Positions 1 through 11,672 of a stretch of DNA of 64,000 bases are shown piece after piece. The stretch's first letter is position 1. Each line of letters starts with the position of its first letter. The DNA comes from Pleodorina starrii (Eukaryota > Chlorophyta > Chlorophyceae > Chlamydomonadales > Volvocaceae), in contig BRXU01000021.1 in assembly GCA_030267565.1 (NCBI GenBank), positions 297,501 to 361,500 on the forward strand, given 5' to 3'. The position numbers were made by a program, and so were the translations under genes. A model generated the notes under the pieces. That model worked only from the letters and a program-made list of their open reading frames with translations. It made no database searches and had not been told where the DNA came from.

Positions 1-68
1 ATGTCTGGCTCGGTCCCAACACCAGCACCATCCAGGGACACGACGATGACGGCCAGCAGGTAGAGCAT
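1..68 (-). CDS. 5' exon of a secreted or membrane protein, cut by window edge
   Basis: The minus strand reads ATG at 68-66 followed by 22 codons (MLYLLAVIVVSLDGAGV...) that run off the left edge. A short hydrophobic core (LYLLAVIVV) directly after the start, then small residues, looks like a cleavable signal peptide. Nothing else of the gene is visible, so the family cannot be named. Chance is possible because the stretch is short; the hydrophobic, stop-free frame starting at ATG is the only support. Confidence 0.35.
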   Translation of the reverse strand, partial: MLYLLAVIVVSLDGAGVGTEPD

Positions 69-334
69 CGCTCGATGCGCCTATCTACGTACCCCATGCA
101 GTCTTCGTTGGTCGGAGGGGTCAAGGTGCATGGCAAGAGGCTCCCAGGGTGCTTCTCATCAGGAGACTTGCCGAAGGGCATGCATGGGGGCATCTTTACT
201 GGACACCCGTCTCGCCTCCAATTGTCACACCCACCACCGTCGGCGTTGGGACGCACGCAAAGGCTCTGCGCTGTATATATGGACATAGTGGCTCTGGGCA
301 GGCATAATGTATGGTGCCAACCGTAAGGCCCTCG

Positions 335-463
<129 letters not shown>

Positions 464-965
464 TTATTAATTTTCAAGGACTACTTATTATTTAATAATG
501 ATAATTATTAATGATTAATTATTAACGGAGCCGAGGCGTGGGTTACGGGAGCAGGAGGAGGGGTTGTCGGGTTGCCCCGATCTCAGGCCTCTCCCGCCGC
601 TACCGTGGTGAGATTGAAAGCCCGCCGTTGTGGGCGGGTTATTACGTAGGGCGGGTCGGCGCCAGTTCACTCTGGGAAAGGGGGGGAATCAATTCTTCGT
701 TAAATGATTCGTAAAATGGCTTCGTAACACATTCGTTAACGTCTGGACATCAACGAAGGACTTACGAAGGCATTAACGAAGGACTTAACGAACCCTGTTG
801 GCGGGGGTCCCGCTCCAGTTGCCTCCTGACAGTGACAATTGCATTCGTTCAACGCTCTGACAGCGTGCGTGGTCATGAAGGTCATTATTGCAGCACTCTA
901 GATAGATAAGTGAAATGTCGTGGCCACGGAGGGCGACGGAGAGTGGAGGCGTGAGTTCCGCTGCC

Positions 966-966
<1 letters not shown>

Positions 967-1047
<81 letters not shown>
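967..1047. repeat. (CTG)n trinucleotide microsatellite
   Basis: About 27 CTG units with a single TTG interruption near the middle. Poly-Gln and poly-Ser frames through it lack other coding support. Confidence 0.95.
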
Positions 1048-1048
<1 letters not shown>

Positions 1049-1106
1049 TGCCTGAGTTCGTGGCCTCATGACGGCATGTTTTTTTAAACGAACACTTTGG
1101 CGTGCT

Positions 1107-1190
1107 TTGGGGTAGGAATGCTATTGCGTATTTCCCGAAGAAGATTTCGGGATAATTTTGCATCCTTTTACCTGGAACGCAGAAGTCGGC
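1107..1190. repeat. Dispersed ~80-bp repeat (mate at about 2490-2570)
   Basis: The blocks CTTTGGGGTAGGAA, TTGCGTATTT and GGAACGCAG appear in the same order and orientation at 1107-1190 and about 2490-2570, with small indels. It is probably an old repeat family, but ends and target duplications are not visible. Confidence 0.55.
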
Positions 1191-1866
1191 TCGTATTGGG
1201 CACCACCAACTAACCATGTAACAGGCACACACACACACAAAAAGATGTGGTTAGGTCCGGACGATGGAGGGACGGACTCCATTATTGTTACATGTTTGCC
1301 GTCAGATACGTCTAGCTACCGACAGTTCGGCATGCCGTCTACTATCCATCCATTGCAGAATCAAGTAAGTATTGTACAAACGGAGCTCACCCGCCGTTGC
1401 GCTTAGGCACAGGGGCACGGATTAAGGCATGCGTGCGGCCTGGTATGTATGGCGATGCGGGTGAGGAAGGTGGCTTATTTGGTAAGGTTCCGTACACACC
1501 GTCCGAATGACAGACAGACCGCGTGAGACTCAACAGTCCCTGCACGCGGGCCCGCTCCCCACCGGCCGCCGGTTCATGCCCCACGTACGCCAACATATGT
1601 ACATACGACAAAAGGCAGGGGCGGCCCATTCATCTATCAGCAGTGCGCCCTTCATCCCGCCGGCCGGCAACCTCCAAGCAACCAAACATGGCAAGCAAAT
1701 CACAGCTCGGTATGTATTTGTATGGATGGTGCATCAGTGCGAAATCGCACTATTGCACGAAACAGATCACGTTAGGATCACAGCCAGATCGGTGCCGGGG
1801 GGCATCTACCGGCATTCCTGCTGGTGCGCGTGCACACCCCGACTTTGCTGTGCCGCTCTATCTATC

Positions 1867-1962
1867 TTGCCGTGCATTGCCTTCCACCGGCAGCAGGCCA
1901 GGCGCCACTGCGGGCTGTGGCAGTGGCGCCTGGCCTGCTGCCGGTAGAAGGCAATGCACGGC
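1867..1962. repeat. Near-perfect 96-bp hairpin (foldback)
   Basis: Two 43-bp arms are reverse complements with one mismatch, separated by a loop of about 10 nt. The arms begin GCCGTGCATTG and end in its complement. The size and perfection fit a foldback MITE or a small-RNA precursor; sequence alone cannot separate these. No target duplication was seen. Confidence 0.9.
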
Positions 1963-3604
1963 AATCCGCTAGAACGAATACACGCGGGCCAGCGGGGAGT
2001 TGCATCTCCCCGCTTCTACTCCGATATATATCTATCACCCACCTACTGATTCCCATCCGTCGCAGTGCCAAGATATATAACCTCAATCACGTCCACGGCC
2101 CACAGCAGGAGGGGCAGCAGCATGTTTGTCTCGGCATTCTGCGTTTATTTGGTGTGGATAGGTGGCGGCCGGGTATGTGTGAGCGAGACGAAGGAGGGCG
2201 GGGGCCGGGACCCGCCGGGTCAGAGCGTGGGATGGCTCGGTGGAGGTGGTTATCGTGACGTGGGGCACGCAAATACATACATGCACGGGCGGGGTGGGAT
2301 GGCACATGGCAACATGCATGCCATAGGATCTGACCGTCGCCTATTTGCCAAAGAATCCAGAGATGTGACATGCACGGCATTGCCGCACGGGTTCCCAAAT
2401 TATGGCGGCGCATGATGATGATATGAAAGGTTTGTGGGGCGGTAAACGTAACACGCACGCACAGGATGACAAATATGCACACTCAGAGCTGCTTTGGGGT
2501 AGGAACGTTGTGCAATTGCGTATTTGCCGAAAAGGATTTTTATGTGGAACGCAGGAGTCGGGGGAGATAAGCGTTGACTGAGGGGCGGGTGCACCACTTT
2601 TTGGTGGGAATCGATCGAACCTCTGGGGCATATACAGGGGGTTTGCTTGGCAATCAAGCGTCTCTATCTGACGGACGTGAGTGCAAGCGAGGGCGCAAGC
2701 AGCAAGATACGCATATATAGTGTTTCCCGAGTATAACCACACGGGCGCTGCGCGCCCTGCTAGTGTATACACGTGCGCGTGACATGTTGACACGATGAGA
2801 CACGGACAGTGTAAACACGAGGTCGGCTGGGCTGTCCCAAACACCGAAGTGTGTTGGCTGGGCTTCGCGTTGTGGAAGGCTGCTGGCTCGCTGACTACCG
2901 CAACGAACTTCCGAGGGCATGTATATATGGAGCCTGCTGTGCACACGAACAGAAGCGGTCATCACGTGTGACGACCTTCTACATAGGTGCCACATCACAC
3001 GCAAATGTGCGTGTTCCCCCGCTCGCACTGAGTTCAAAATAATCTAAACGTACCGGCAGTGTTACGTGTGCGGCCTCCTTGTTTGCACATTTTGGTAGAC
3101 ACGAGTCATGCATCCCGCAGGACAATTACTGGTATCATACATACAATATTTTACAGTTGCATGCGCATGGGGGCAACTTGATTGCCGCCCGACCATGCCT
3201 CAAACGACCATCCTCAATACGTAACCCGGCGGAGTGCGGTGCGTGGAGAACGGCCCACCTATATACAATTAATATAATAAGCGATATGTGCCCATGTGCC
3301 CATGTGCCCATATGTGCCCATGTGCCCATACCATATCGACTAGCCCAACTAGACCAACTAGCCCGCCGCCCGCAAACTTGTGCCAACCTAGGCGTGACGA
3401 AGTCCATGCAGCAACGGGGTGTGTTCAAAGTTCCGGGGGGCTGTACCGTCCAGCTCACGTACGTTCCCGCACGCAGCCGCCCCGGCTCGCTCCACACTCC
3501 CCACCAGCAGGCAGGCCTACCAAGCAACATGAGCCTTCTGTTGCTACGGCTGCGGTCGCTGCGCCATATACGTATATAGGGCAGCCACGCAGCAGTCTGG
3601 CAAT

Positions 3605-4099
3605 CTACTGCCACATGTGATGCTGCCAGTGTGGATGCTGCTGCTGGCCCCAATAATATGTCTGCCCCCACTGCGGGTGCCCCCACTGCGGGTGACCCCA
3701 CTGCCCCCACTGCTGCGACCGCCACTGCCCCCGATGAGGCCGCGGGTGCCTCCGGGGATAATAAGGATAATAGGGCTGTGTGAAGCCTTCAACCTCCTCC
3801 GGCTGCTGATGCTGCTGAGGCGTGTCGTCGACGGAAGCGTCTCCAGTGAACCACTGGCTGCTCGTGTACGCAGCCTGCATGCAAACATGGCGGAAGGACG
3901 TGATTGACTTCTCTGTTTGATCATGTATGTATTGTTACTACTTCGCGCCGGCCAAATGCATGTGTACATACACACAGCACGCATGCAGGCAGGCAGGCAG
4001 ACCACTAACCTCGAACTCTTCATCCGATGGCAGCCGAGGAAGCTGCGTGGTGCGCCTCACTGCTTGAGTGGACGATGGCTGGATGCGTGCGGTGTTCAT
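3605..4099 (-). CDS. Small W/Q/H-rich protein, two exons
   Basis: Model: exon 1 at 4099-4010 (ATG at 4099, 30 codons, ends DEEFE before donor GTTAGT), exon 2 at 3874-3605 after acceptor GCATGCAG; 119 aa, both junctions phase 0. Exon 2 is rich in Tyr, Gln, Trp, His and Pro, with a YYPYYPRR segment and direct repeats of QWGHP and QWGQ near the C-terminus, ending in a TAG stop. There is no signal peptide or membrane segment. I recognise no family; such composition suggests a disordered, self-associating or RNA-binding protein, which is inference. Gene status rests on clean splice sites and strong compositional bias. A further 5' exon cannot be excluded. Confidence 0.5.
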
Positions 4100-4633
4100 G
4101 TTGTTGTGTAAATTGATCGCTGTGGATGACTGACAGATGTACCGAAGCGATAGGCTACTGGCCGGCAACTGCAGTGCTTGCTTGGTTGCAGATACTGCAA
4201 GTAAGCAATTGCGTGCGAATGTACGTACTGCTGCGTACTACTGTGAGTTCGCCTATTTCGCCTACTCTGCAGTAAGCACACGCTATACTATCAGCTTTTG
4301 TTTGTTCGCATTTATGTACACATGGATGGGATGACTAACGATCGTACATATGTAGAACGTACGGTGTGCACGCACGTACGCTCGTCGAGGCAACGTACGA
4401 ATAGGCGCATGCATGCACCAACAGGCAACTGCTTACAAATGAAGGCTTACGGTTATTATGCATATAATCCTTGACTTATAACTGGTATATATGTATTACA
4501 AAATGATGTTCAGCAGTTTATTGCCTCGACTGTCCCGACCGCTATCTACGTAGGGACCGCTGTTCCGAGGACCGGCAGGAGGCACGTGTTTACCTCGTTA
4601 GGTTTCTCGTAACCATTTGGGACCTTAAATAAC

Positions 4634-4936
4634 CTGAAGGTTTTCTGAGTGCAACGCTAGAAAACCAAGGTTTTCTGTGAACTCAGAGGAGTTGTGCCCT
4701 CATAAGGGCGTTGGTACGGCACATGGTGCCAGTTAAGGTGTCCGCGAAGGCGTGGAGGAGTGATTTTCGGGTTTTGTAGCTACATAGGGTGGTTGCTGCG
4801 AGGCTGTGGGCATTAAGGCCTTAGCGATAGCTTTCGCGGTAGCCGGCCCTCACCCGGCCTACCTACCGAATAAGGACGGCTTTCATTGCTTGCAGGTACC
4901 CTTCGTGTGTAACGAACGATGATTTCTCATGAAAAC
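4634..4936 (+). mobile_element. 303-bp non-autonomous element, copy 1
   Basis: The copy starts CTGAAGGTTTTCTGAG and ends CTCATGAAAAC. A nearly identical copy in the opposite orientation lies at 59630-59932, and similarity stops sharply at the same bases. The ends form a short imperfect inverted repeat (GTTTTCTGAG against GTTTTCATGAG). AAC flanks both sides and may be a 3-bp target duplication. There is no coding capacity. The superfamily is unassigned. Confidence 0.8.
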
Positions 4937-6470
4937 ATTTTAGACAGGTAGATTAATATTACGCACATGCATGTTCGTGCAAAACGTCTCTCGCTCGGAG
5001 CACGGAGTTTCGTCACGCTACGTAGCGAGGCTGAAATAAATGCATGACGGGCAGTGGGTCTTACGTAATATGATGCATGGTAGTAGGTATAATCGTGTGT
5101 GCCGCACACACGCACACATACAGTGTGCGTGTGACGTTAGTATCTGCTTTTGCCCCGAATCCCGCCCGAGCCTGCTGCCTGTTCTGCCGGGCTTCTTTGC
5201 ACAGTCTTCGATTTTTTTTGCTTATGCGCAATGTGCACCTCGGGCGGTTAAGATGTCTGGAGCGGTATACTGTAGCGGGAAACCCGCAAAAGTCCCGCCG
5301 CGTTGGGGCGCGTTGCTCAAGCTCATTTTGCTGATGTATGTATATAAATCAATATAGATATGCTGAATTATATAAGTATGGGTATAAATACTGAAGTCTA
5401 CCCATGGAGGCGGCATGAAATACCTGCGAAACGGCGCCGAAGCCTGCCGAAGCGAAACTCATGAGAACATTAGTAAAGTATGCCTATTGCAAGACATGAC
5501 AAGGACTTCAACTCCGCGTGAACACATAAACATACAACGATATAATATCACGCACCTGATGAGATTTGTAATGCAAAGTATGTATGTGCTGCTGTTGTTA
5601 ATAAGCGAGGCACTCGCGTCACTCCCGCCCGCCGTCACGAAAACTTTCCTGAAATCCATCTTAATTGTTCATTAATAGGTCACCGTTTCGCCTCTCGCCA
5701 TCGCCATGCATCCTTACTTGCCCTTGCTTACGAGCCGCCGTTGCGGCTACGAAGTTAAACGAACGAAGTGCTTTATAATGATGACGACCACGCATGCATG
5801 TATGCGTTTTCGTGGTGGACGCCTCCCTTGTATGCGTGGCTTGTATTGCAAAGATAAATAGTATCTAGCTCAAATGCGTCGTTGGCTTTCTCATTCAGGC
5901 AGGCGCAGTTCCACAGTAGTGACGGAGACAGGCGGGAAAGAGGTGCACGTTACAATTTTACACATTTCGAGGACCTATTTCAAACCGTAACAATATTATC
6001 CCCTTGTTGTAAGATTACAGCCCAGGGTGGTTTGGAGGCAAACGTGTAACTACTGTAATTTACCAACACAAGAATTGATTAATGCGTTGGATACATACGA
6101 TCGATCTCGCGATCGACAAAACGCACCACATACATATACAGCGAGGGCGGTAACCGTCCCATCGCACACAGCTACCGCGTGCTCGCTCTAAATGTGTCCG
6201 TCGCTCTCTGCCTCTGAAGTATTTCATCCTTATGGCTTGGTTGCTAGTTCCGCCGGTCAGGTAGTTCTGCATACATGGCGAGCAGCGGCAGCAGCGGTAG
6301 AAGCAACCTGCTTCATATGCTGCTCGCTGAAGAAATACATAACAAACTCAACCCTCAAGAAATAACTGAAAGGCAGCATATCCATGGATCCATTATTAGC
6401 CCTGTAAATAAATTCGACGCCTGCTGCGCTCACTGCTGGTGCCCCGCCCTGCCTGCTGTCTTGAACATAC

Positions 6471-6526
6471 ATGCATGCATGCATGCATGCATGCATGCAT
6501 GCATGCATGCATGCATGCATGCATGC
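6471..6526. repeat. (ATGC)n tetranucleotide microsatellite
   Basis: Fourteen ATGC units, followed by a short CACGCACGTG-type repeat to about 6572. Confidence 0.95.
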
Positions 6527-6584
6527 GTGCCTACACGCACGTGCACACACGCACGTGCACACACGCACGTGCAGAGCGAGAGCA

Positions 6585-7783
6585 CTACAACATCAGGCGC
6601 AAACCCGCGGCGAACCCGCGGATCTCACGAAAGACCACGGCCCCGACCACCGCCTCCAACTCCGACTGGGACTCCCGCTTGTTGACCATCTTCAGCACCT
6701 CGCAAAGCACCAACACCATAGCCCCGTGCCGGCTCTGCAGCGGCCCGGCCGCCTCGAATTCGGGCAGGACGTGTGGCGATCCCCACACCTCTTTCCGCAA
6801 CAGCAGCTGGAAAAGGTCGTCCGCAGTGTTTGGGCCCAGCCACGCGTCCAAAAAGCGGCCGACGGGCGCGTTCTCAGAGAAGAGGAGCTTAAGCTCGTCG
6901 CAGCTCTTGTCCTTAAGCCGCCGGGGCACGAGATCCGCAATCCACGCGTCGTCATCATCGCGGGATTTGGTCAGGACCGTCTCCTTGGCGTCGGTGGGCT
7001 CCAGCCACCCTTGGAGGTCCGACAGCTGCGTGGCACGGGGCAAACAAGAAATCAAGTGAGGTTTCGCAGGGCCAACCGGCACGCACGCACGCGGTTAAAA
7101 GCCGCGTGATGGCTATAATGCCGCGCCTGCTTGCACCAGCTGCGAACGAAGCTCTTGCGTATACATTGCATGTTTGGCACCTGCTGATATCAAGGCGGCG
7201 CGCGGTACCACGCTCTCCCCTCTACACTTCGTTTTATTGACCACGCATTTTATTTGCTGCGGCGGCAGATAGAGGAGACATCAGTGCATTCGCTCGCTAC
7301 CAGTGGGCCATAGATGCATGTACGCCTATGCTCTCTCTAACGAAATAATATTTATGTTGTGACATCCAGAACACACTCGGGAATTACACATACACATGGC
7401 CACGTATCGTCCATTTGCATCCCATCCACAGACGCCAGCTAAGCCGAACGGACTGCCGATTAATTAATTAAGAATGCACCCATTGGACTGCAACTAGCTC
7501 GCTGTTACGATTGGTCGAGCGCGTACCGTCGGTTGCTCATGCGTGTTACGTGGGCATCAGCATACATAGAAGCGATTACTTCCTGCATTCCCCCTCTATG
7601 CTATCTATCTACTGCTCTACGTTCCGCATCCACCTCGTTTCAGCCTTCTTCACTCACCAGCTCATCGGACTGCACGTGCGGCGGTGTGTAGTTCTCGGGA
7701 GCGGCAACAGGCGTAGGCGGCGGCGTGGGGCAGTCCAAAGTGGCCGCGTCGTCATCATCAGGAATCTTGCACTTCAGCATCAC
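6585..7783 (-). CDS. Unknown protein, last two exons (5' end not found)
   Basis: Two exons join in phase 0. Exon 7783-7658 (after acceptor CTGCTGCAG, before donor GTGAGTGAAG) has 42 codons with an acidic DDDD run and a PTPPPTP linker. Exon 7025-6585 (after acceptor CCACGCAG) has 146 codons and a TAG stop. The last exon encodes a mostly helical, charged domain with a second DDDD run near residue 17 and hydrophobic segments such as AMVLVLCEVLKMV. I recognise no family. The upstream exons were not found between 7.8 and 11 kb. The acidic-proline linker followed by a compact helical C-terminal domain suggests an intracellular protein, but that is inference. Confidence 0.5.
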
Positions 7784-10407
7784 CTGCAGCAGGCGGGTCA
7801 CGGCGACGGGCGGATAGATATGTATATAGGCGGTTAGATAGGCAGACAATACAGACCGTTTATTTACACAAGACCCATGGCGAGCGCGCGCAGGCGGGGG
7901 CCGGTCGAGAGCAGTGGCAAGGGTTGCTCGCTAGGGTGGAAGCAAGCTAATAAATGATGTGGGGAAGGGCGGGCTGAGGGCCGATGGCAACTGTGATGGG
8001 GAGGCAGCTGCGGGGAGGCCGTTTGGTTACGCGACTCCGCAAAAGGCTTTTTTTCTAGAGATATTCGCATTTTTGGAATGTAGGGCAGCGCATACGTGCG
8101 CAGCAATCAGTCATACACGTAGGCTAGGTATGGTATGAACGGCTGCTAGCAGGAAATACGATGACGTTCGGTCGCCGGAATTGATGTTCCATATTTATTT
8201 TTTGCAAGACGATCGGTGTCGGCGTCACCAAAAACGACCGCCGCCGTAAGCATGCGGCACCTACCACGCAGTTGGCACATCCTATCATATTAATCAATGC
8301 TTTGACCCCTTCCCGCCTCAAATTATTCGCGCACCTGTTGACGACCCTTGACGTGAAAGGGCTCCAAGAAGTCCGTAAGAGCAGCCATTGACTGCTTAAG
8401 GCACCGGGAGGTGGTGAGCATTCGTGCTAAATGGATGGATAAGACGGGTACCGGAATTGTTCACTGGAAAGGTGCTGACGTTGTGTGTCGGATTTAACTG
8501 TTTTTACAGAGGGTTTAATAAATTTCGTGCCGGATGTCTAATAGACCAGAATGATAATGTGTAGCGGCTCTGTGTCGTTGCGCCACTCCGACAATCTAAA
8601 TAAGAATACAGAGACGGTGACTCCGCAGCCTTTTATAGTTTTATTGTGCTGTTACTATCGGAGCAAGCTACTGTCGTGAAACCTCGAGCACCGTACAGTA
8701 TTTACTAATTAGTCAGTTGGCTCGTTGCTTTACTAATACATACGCCTCGAGCGAAACAGATGACCAACGTCGCACCTCGATTTCACGCCAGTTGTGTTGC
8801 TTGGACATCAGGTATTTGGCGGCTGGTATACGTATGCGGGGGGTTGCCATATATGTATGTATGCGCAACACCTGTTCATGGCTTTCGTGGTAATTCCATC
8901 CCCCCCAGAGAGAGGCAGCGACACCGTCCCACATCTCCAAATGCACTTTGCATCACTTCTTATATAATTTTCCAGGAGACAGGTCGGCTCTTATGCATGG
9001 TGTGTGTATATGGGGGGGGGGGGGGAAGAACAGGTCGTCCGCCTCCCTCCGTCCGCACGCTGGAGCTACGTAGCAGCAGCAAAGCTCCATCCGCTATGAC
9101 TGCCGTGCTGAACGTCAGACGCTGAATCTGAGCTGTGCCATCTATCCATATAACAGGGGCTTCGTTCGCCATTCACATGTAAGCAAGCCCAAACAAGGCA
9201 GCAGAGATGGATAATGTTTAAATCGCATGGTGGACCATACATTTGCTGCTATGCTGCGATGTTGGTGGCCACCATATTGATTGGCTGCGGCGGCCGCGGC
9301 TCATCATATTTCCGCATATTTCCGCGCATCCCTGCCAATGTGACGCTGAACCGCCTAGCTCGATGTCTATCGCCTGCTCAATGCAACCCGGCCAGCTCCT
9401 AATAACTTCACAATAAACCTTAAACGAACCATTACCCTTAGACAAGGAAAGACATATGTGCACATGCATGCACACATACATGTTCCGACAATGTCTGCGT
9501 GCGTACGGGCGGGTAGGCAGATAGAGAAGTGTTTATGCACAAGGGTCAAAACAAACAACATTAAGTTGCGCATATTTCATTTAAAAACTACGACACGCAC
9601 GCAAAATACTACGTAGGGCCGGATGCCGCCAGCTGCTCATCTGGTCAAGTAGCTATACTGACTTTTCGTGGCCCGGCCGCTGCCCGGATGTCTGCCCTCT
9701 GAAAAGGTGTGAAACATGCACCCGACGAAAGCAGTCGCACATCGGAAGAATCCCTCGCTCTCACGTCAAGTCAAGAATATTACCAATCGATATATTGTCA
9801 TACAATTGGCTGCATTTCGCACCCGGAGCCAATGCAAATATATAATGCTGCTAGATAGTTGAATGAAACGTTTGCTTAAAATACCGTGTGATGTAAGGGT
9901 GATGTTTACTCGCCCCGCCACGCACATAATCCCGTGTTACAGTTGTCACTTAGCAAATGGACATATATACGAAAACGTGCTCATCGTAGTTTATTTTATT
10001 CATGTCTCACTTTTTATGTATGTGACAAATAAATAAAGCGGGGCGAAATTGCATCGGCCATCCCTTCGACGCACGTCTTCGACCAGCTTGCGACCGCCCT
10101 TTGCACGATTGAATGTTTTTTCTTTATTGCTTTAGACGTGTGTCGACCTATTCTGAGTTAATCCTTTATTTGAAATGTTAGCCTGGTTGTAGTGTTTGCG
10201 GCTGGTCGTGGCGTGTGCATTTTAGCGACCTACCCTTAGCTTCTGCTGACCGTTCATTGCCCGGCCGCGGACGTTTGGCAGGAAAATCAACCAACGTCTT
10301 TATGATATATGCAATAATTAAGTGATATGTAATGCAGGGTCGGACGACATCTTCAAAATGGCGTGCAGTGGGGGGGGCGTTGCCGCCCGTACGTTAAGTA
10401 CTTTATT

Positions 10408-10604
10408 ACAGAGGAAACAGCTACATAGTGCGATCGCAGGACTCTGTGGGGCCAAAATCCAACAGGAAACCTAGACCAGGCCATTTCCCATGTCACCGAC
10501 GAACGAAATCGCCTCATTGGAAAGGGATCCTACGCTGGGAAATGAATGTCTTCGACTACATGTGCCAATTCCGATACCCAGAAACGAATCGGTACCCATG
10601 CCAG
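10408..10604 (+). repeat. Dispersed ~200-bp repeat, copy 1 (mate 27472-27674)
   Basis: Conserved blocks in order: ACAGCTACAT, GTGCGATCGCA, GACTCTGTG, TCGCCTCATTGGAAAG, GAAATGAATGTCTTCGACTA and CGAATCGGTACCCATGC. The copies share orientation and differ by substitutions and small indels. No coding frame is conserved between them. Confidence 0.8.
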
Positions 10605-10748
10605 CGTTTGTTTCGTTTGATCATGCACGTTTCGCCCGCGATCGCTCCCATCCATTTATGTACTACGTTCAAGACATAAATAATGAATGAAGGGAGTCTG
10701 GTGTCTTCTAAGCACACGTTACCGCCTGTAACCTGCGTGCCTGCTCAG

Positions 10749-10820
10749 CAATCCGTAGCGGCGGGACTTGGCCCTTCGCAGGCTGCCAATGCAAGGGCCA
10801 AGTCCCGCCGCGACGGATTG
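10749..10820. repeat. 72-bp hairpin
   Basis: Arms of about 28 bp beginning CAATCCGT and including GCGGCGGGACTTGGCCCTT are reverse complements with one mismatch and a loop of about 16 nt. This is pre-miRNA-like in size; a foldback element is the alternative. Confidence 0.9.
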
Positions 10821-11097
10821 TAATAATTATCTGTATTGCGTGTATGCATGGGCGGGCATAGCGCATGTTCGAGGCAGCTTGCTTGCGTGTTGCAATGACG
10901 ACAGCAGCTGCAAAGGACAGTTGCTCCCGAGGCAGCAGTACACGTAGTACACCGTACAAGCCAGGACGACCCATAGGCAGTCGTACATACAGAAATGGCA
11001 TAACATCCACACATGTGAATCCACACACATTGTACTTTGCATCCGCACATGTGAACCCAAACACATTCTGTTATTCGCACTTTCTTTTAAGAAGCGT

Positions 11098-11163
11098 TTA
11101 TTACCAGAAACCGTGAGATACCTGCTGTCCATTATTACCAGAAACTTTGAGATACCTGCTGTC
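11098..11163. repeat. ~34-bp tandem duplication
   Basis: Two adjacent copies of a unit containing TTACCAGAAAC and GAGATACCTGCTGTCC. Confidence 0.85.
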
Positions 11164-11672
11164 CTACGCACCATGAAGCCTGGAGAGACCTGCAAGGTTA
11201 GCAGGGAGGACAAGTAGAACCGTGACTTGATGTCTGTGGGGTAGTTCGCAACGTTAGATTAAGCGGGACAACGATAGCTAGATAGGTTGGCGCGTGGGCG
11301 GTGGGCTTCGTGGCATTGCCGTTCAGTTCCGTCAATTCGTAGATGGACATACAATGACCTGCGTGGAACGAACGCCATCATCACACAAGCTTATACAACC
11401 CCAGGCTTTGTCGATCACCTCGGGCATATGTCACAAACACCGTACGTGTACGGCATGCTGCAAATTTAGGACCTTCCCTTGGTATGTGCGGCGATGGCGG
11501 CGGGCGGGCTCTGCGATACCCAACATGCATGTAATTCCGTTAGTGGTTCCCTCCTTCTTTGGCGCCTCACTTGTTACGTACACCGCGGTAGCCCTCGTCG
11601 GCCTTCCAGCACGCATGCTTACGTGTATATATTTCCCTGTCTTTTACTTCCTTTTCAGTCGTGTTCGTGTGT

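Larger units (their letters stand above)
464..3604. other. Intergenic, no supported gene
   Basis: Mixed-composition sequence with only short unsupported frames. It holds a CTG microsatellite, a near-perfect 96-bp hairpin and two copies of an ~80-bp dispersed repeat. A TTACA at 3151-3155 (TGTAA on the minus strand) could be the poly(A) signal of the gene that ends at 3605. Confidence 0.6.
4100..6584. other. Intergenic, no supported gene
   Basis: Apart from the 303-bp mobile element (4634-4936) and the GCAT microsatellite (6471-6526), only short random frames are seen. TTACA at 6015-6019 could be the minus-strand poly(A) signal TGTAA for the gene ending at 6585. Confidence 0.55.
7784..11660. 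other. No supported gene; may hold unseen 5' exons
   Basis: The sequence has weak frames only. It contains a poly-G run at about 9008-9026, a dispersed repeat copy (10408-10604), a 72-bp hairpin (10749-10820) and a ~34-bp tandem duplication (11098-11163). Missing upstream exons of the gene at 6585-7783 probably lie here. Confidence 0.5.

Noticed and set aside
7864..8106. Minus ORF ending inside a TGTAA
   Set aside because: It has no recognisable motif or convincing acceptor; the TGTAA at its stop could be chance.
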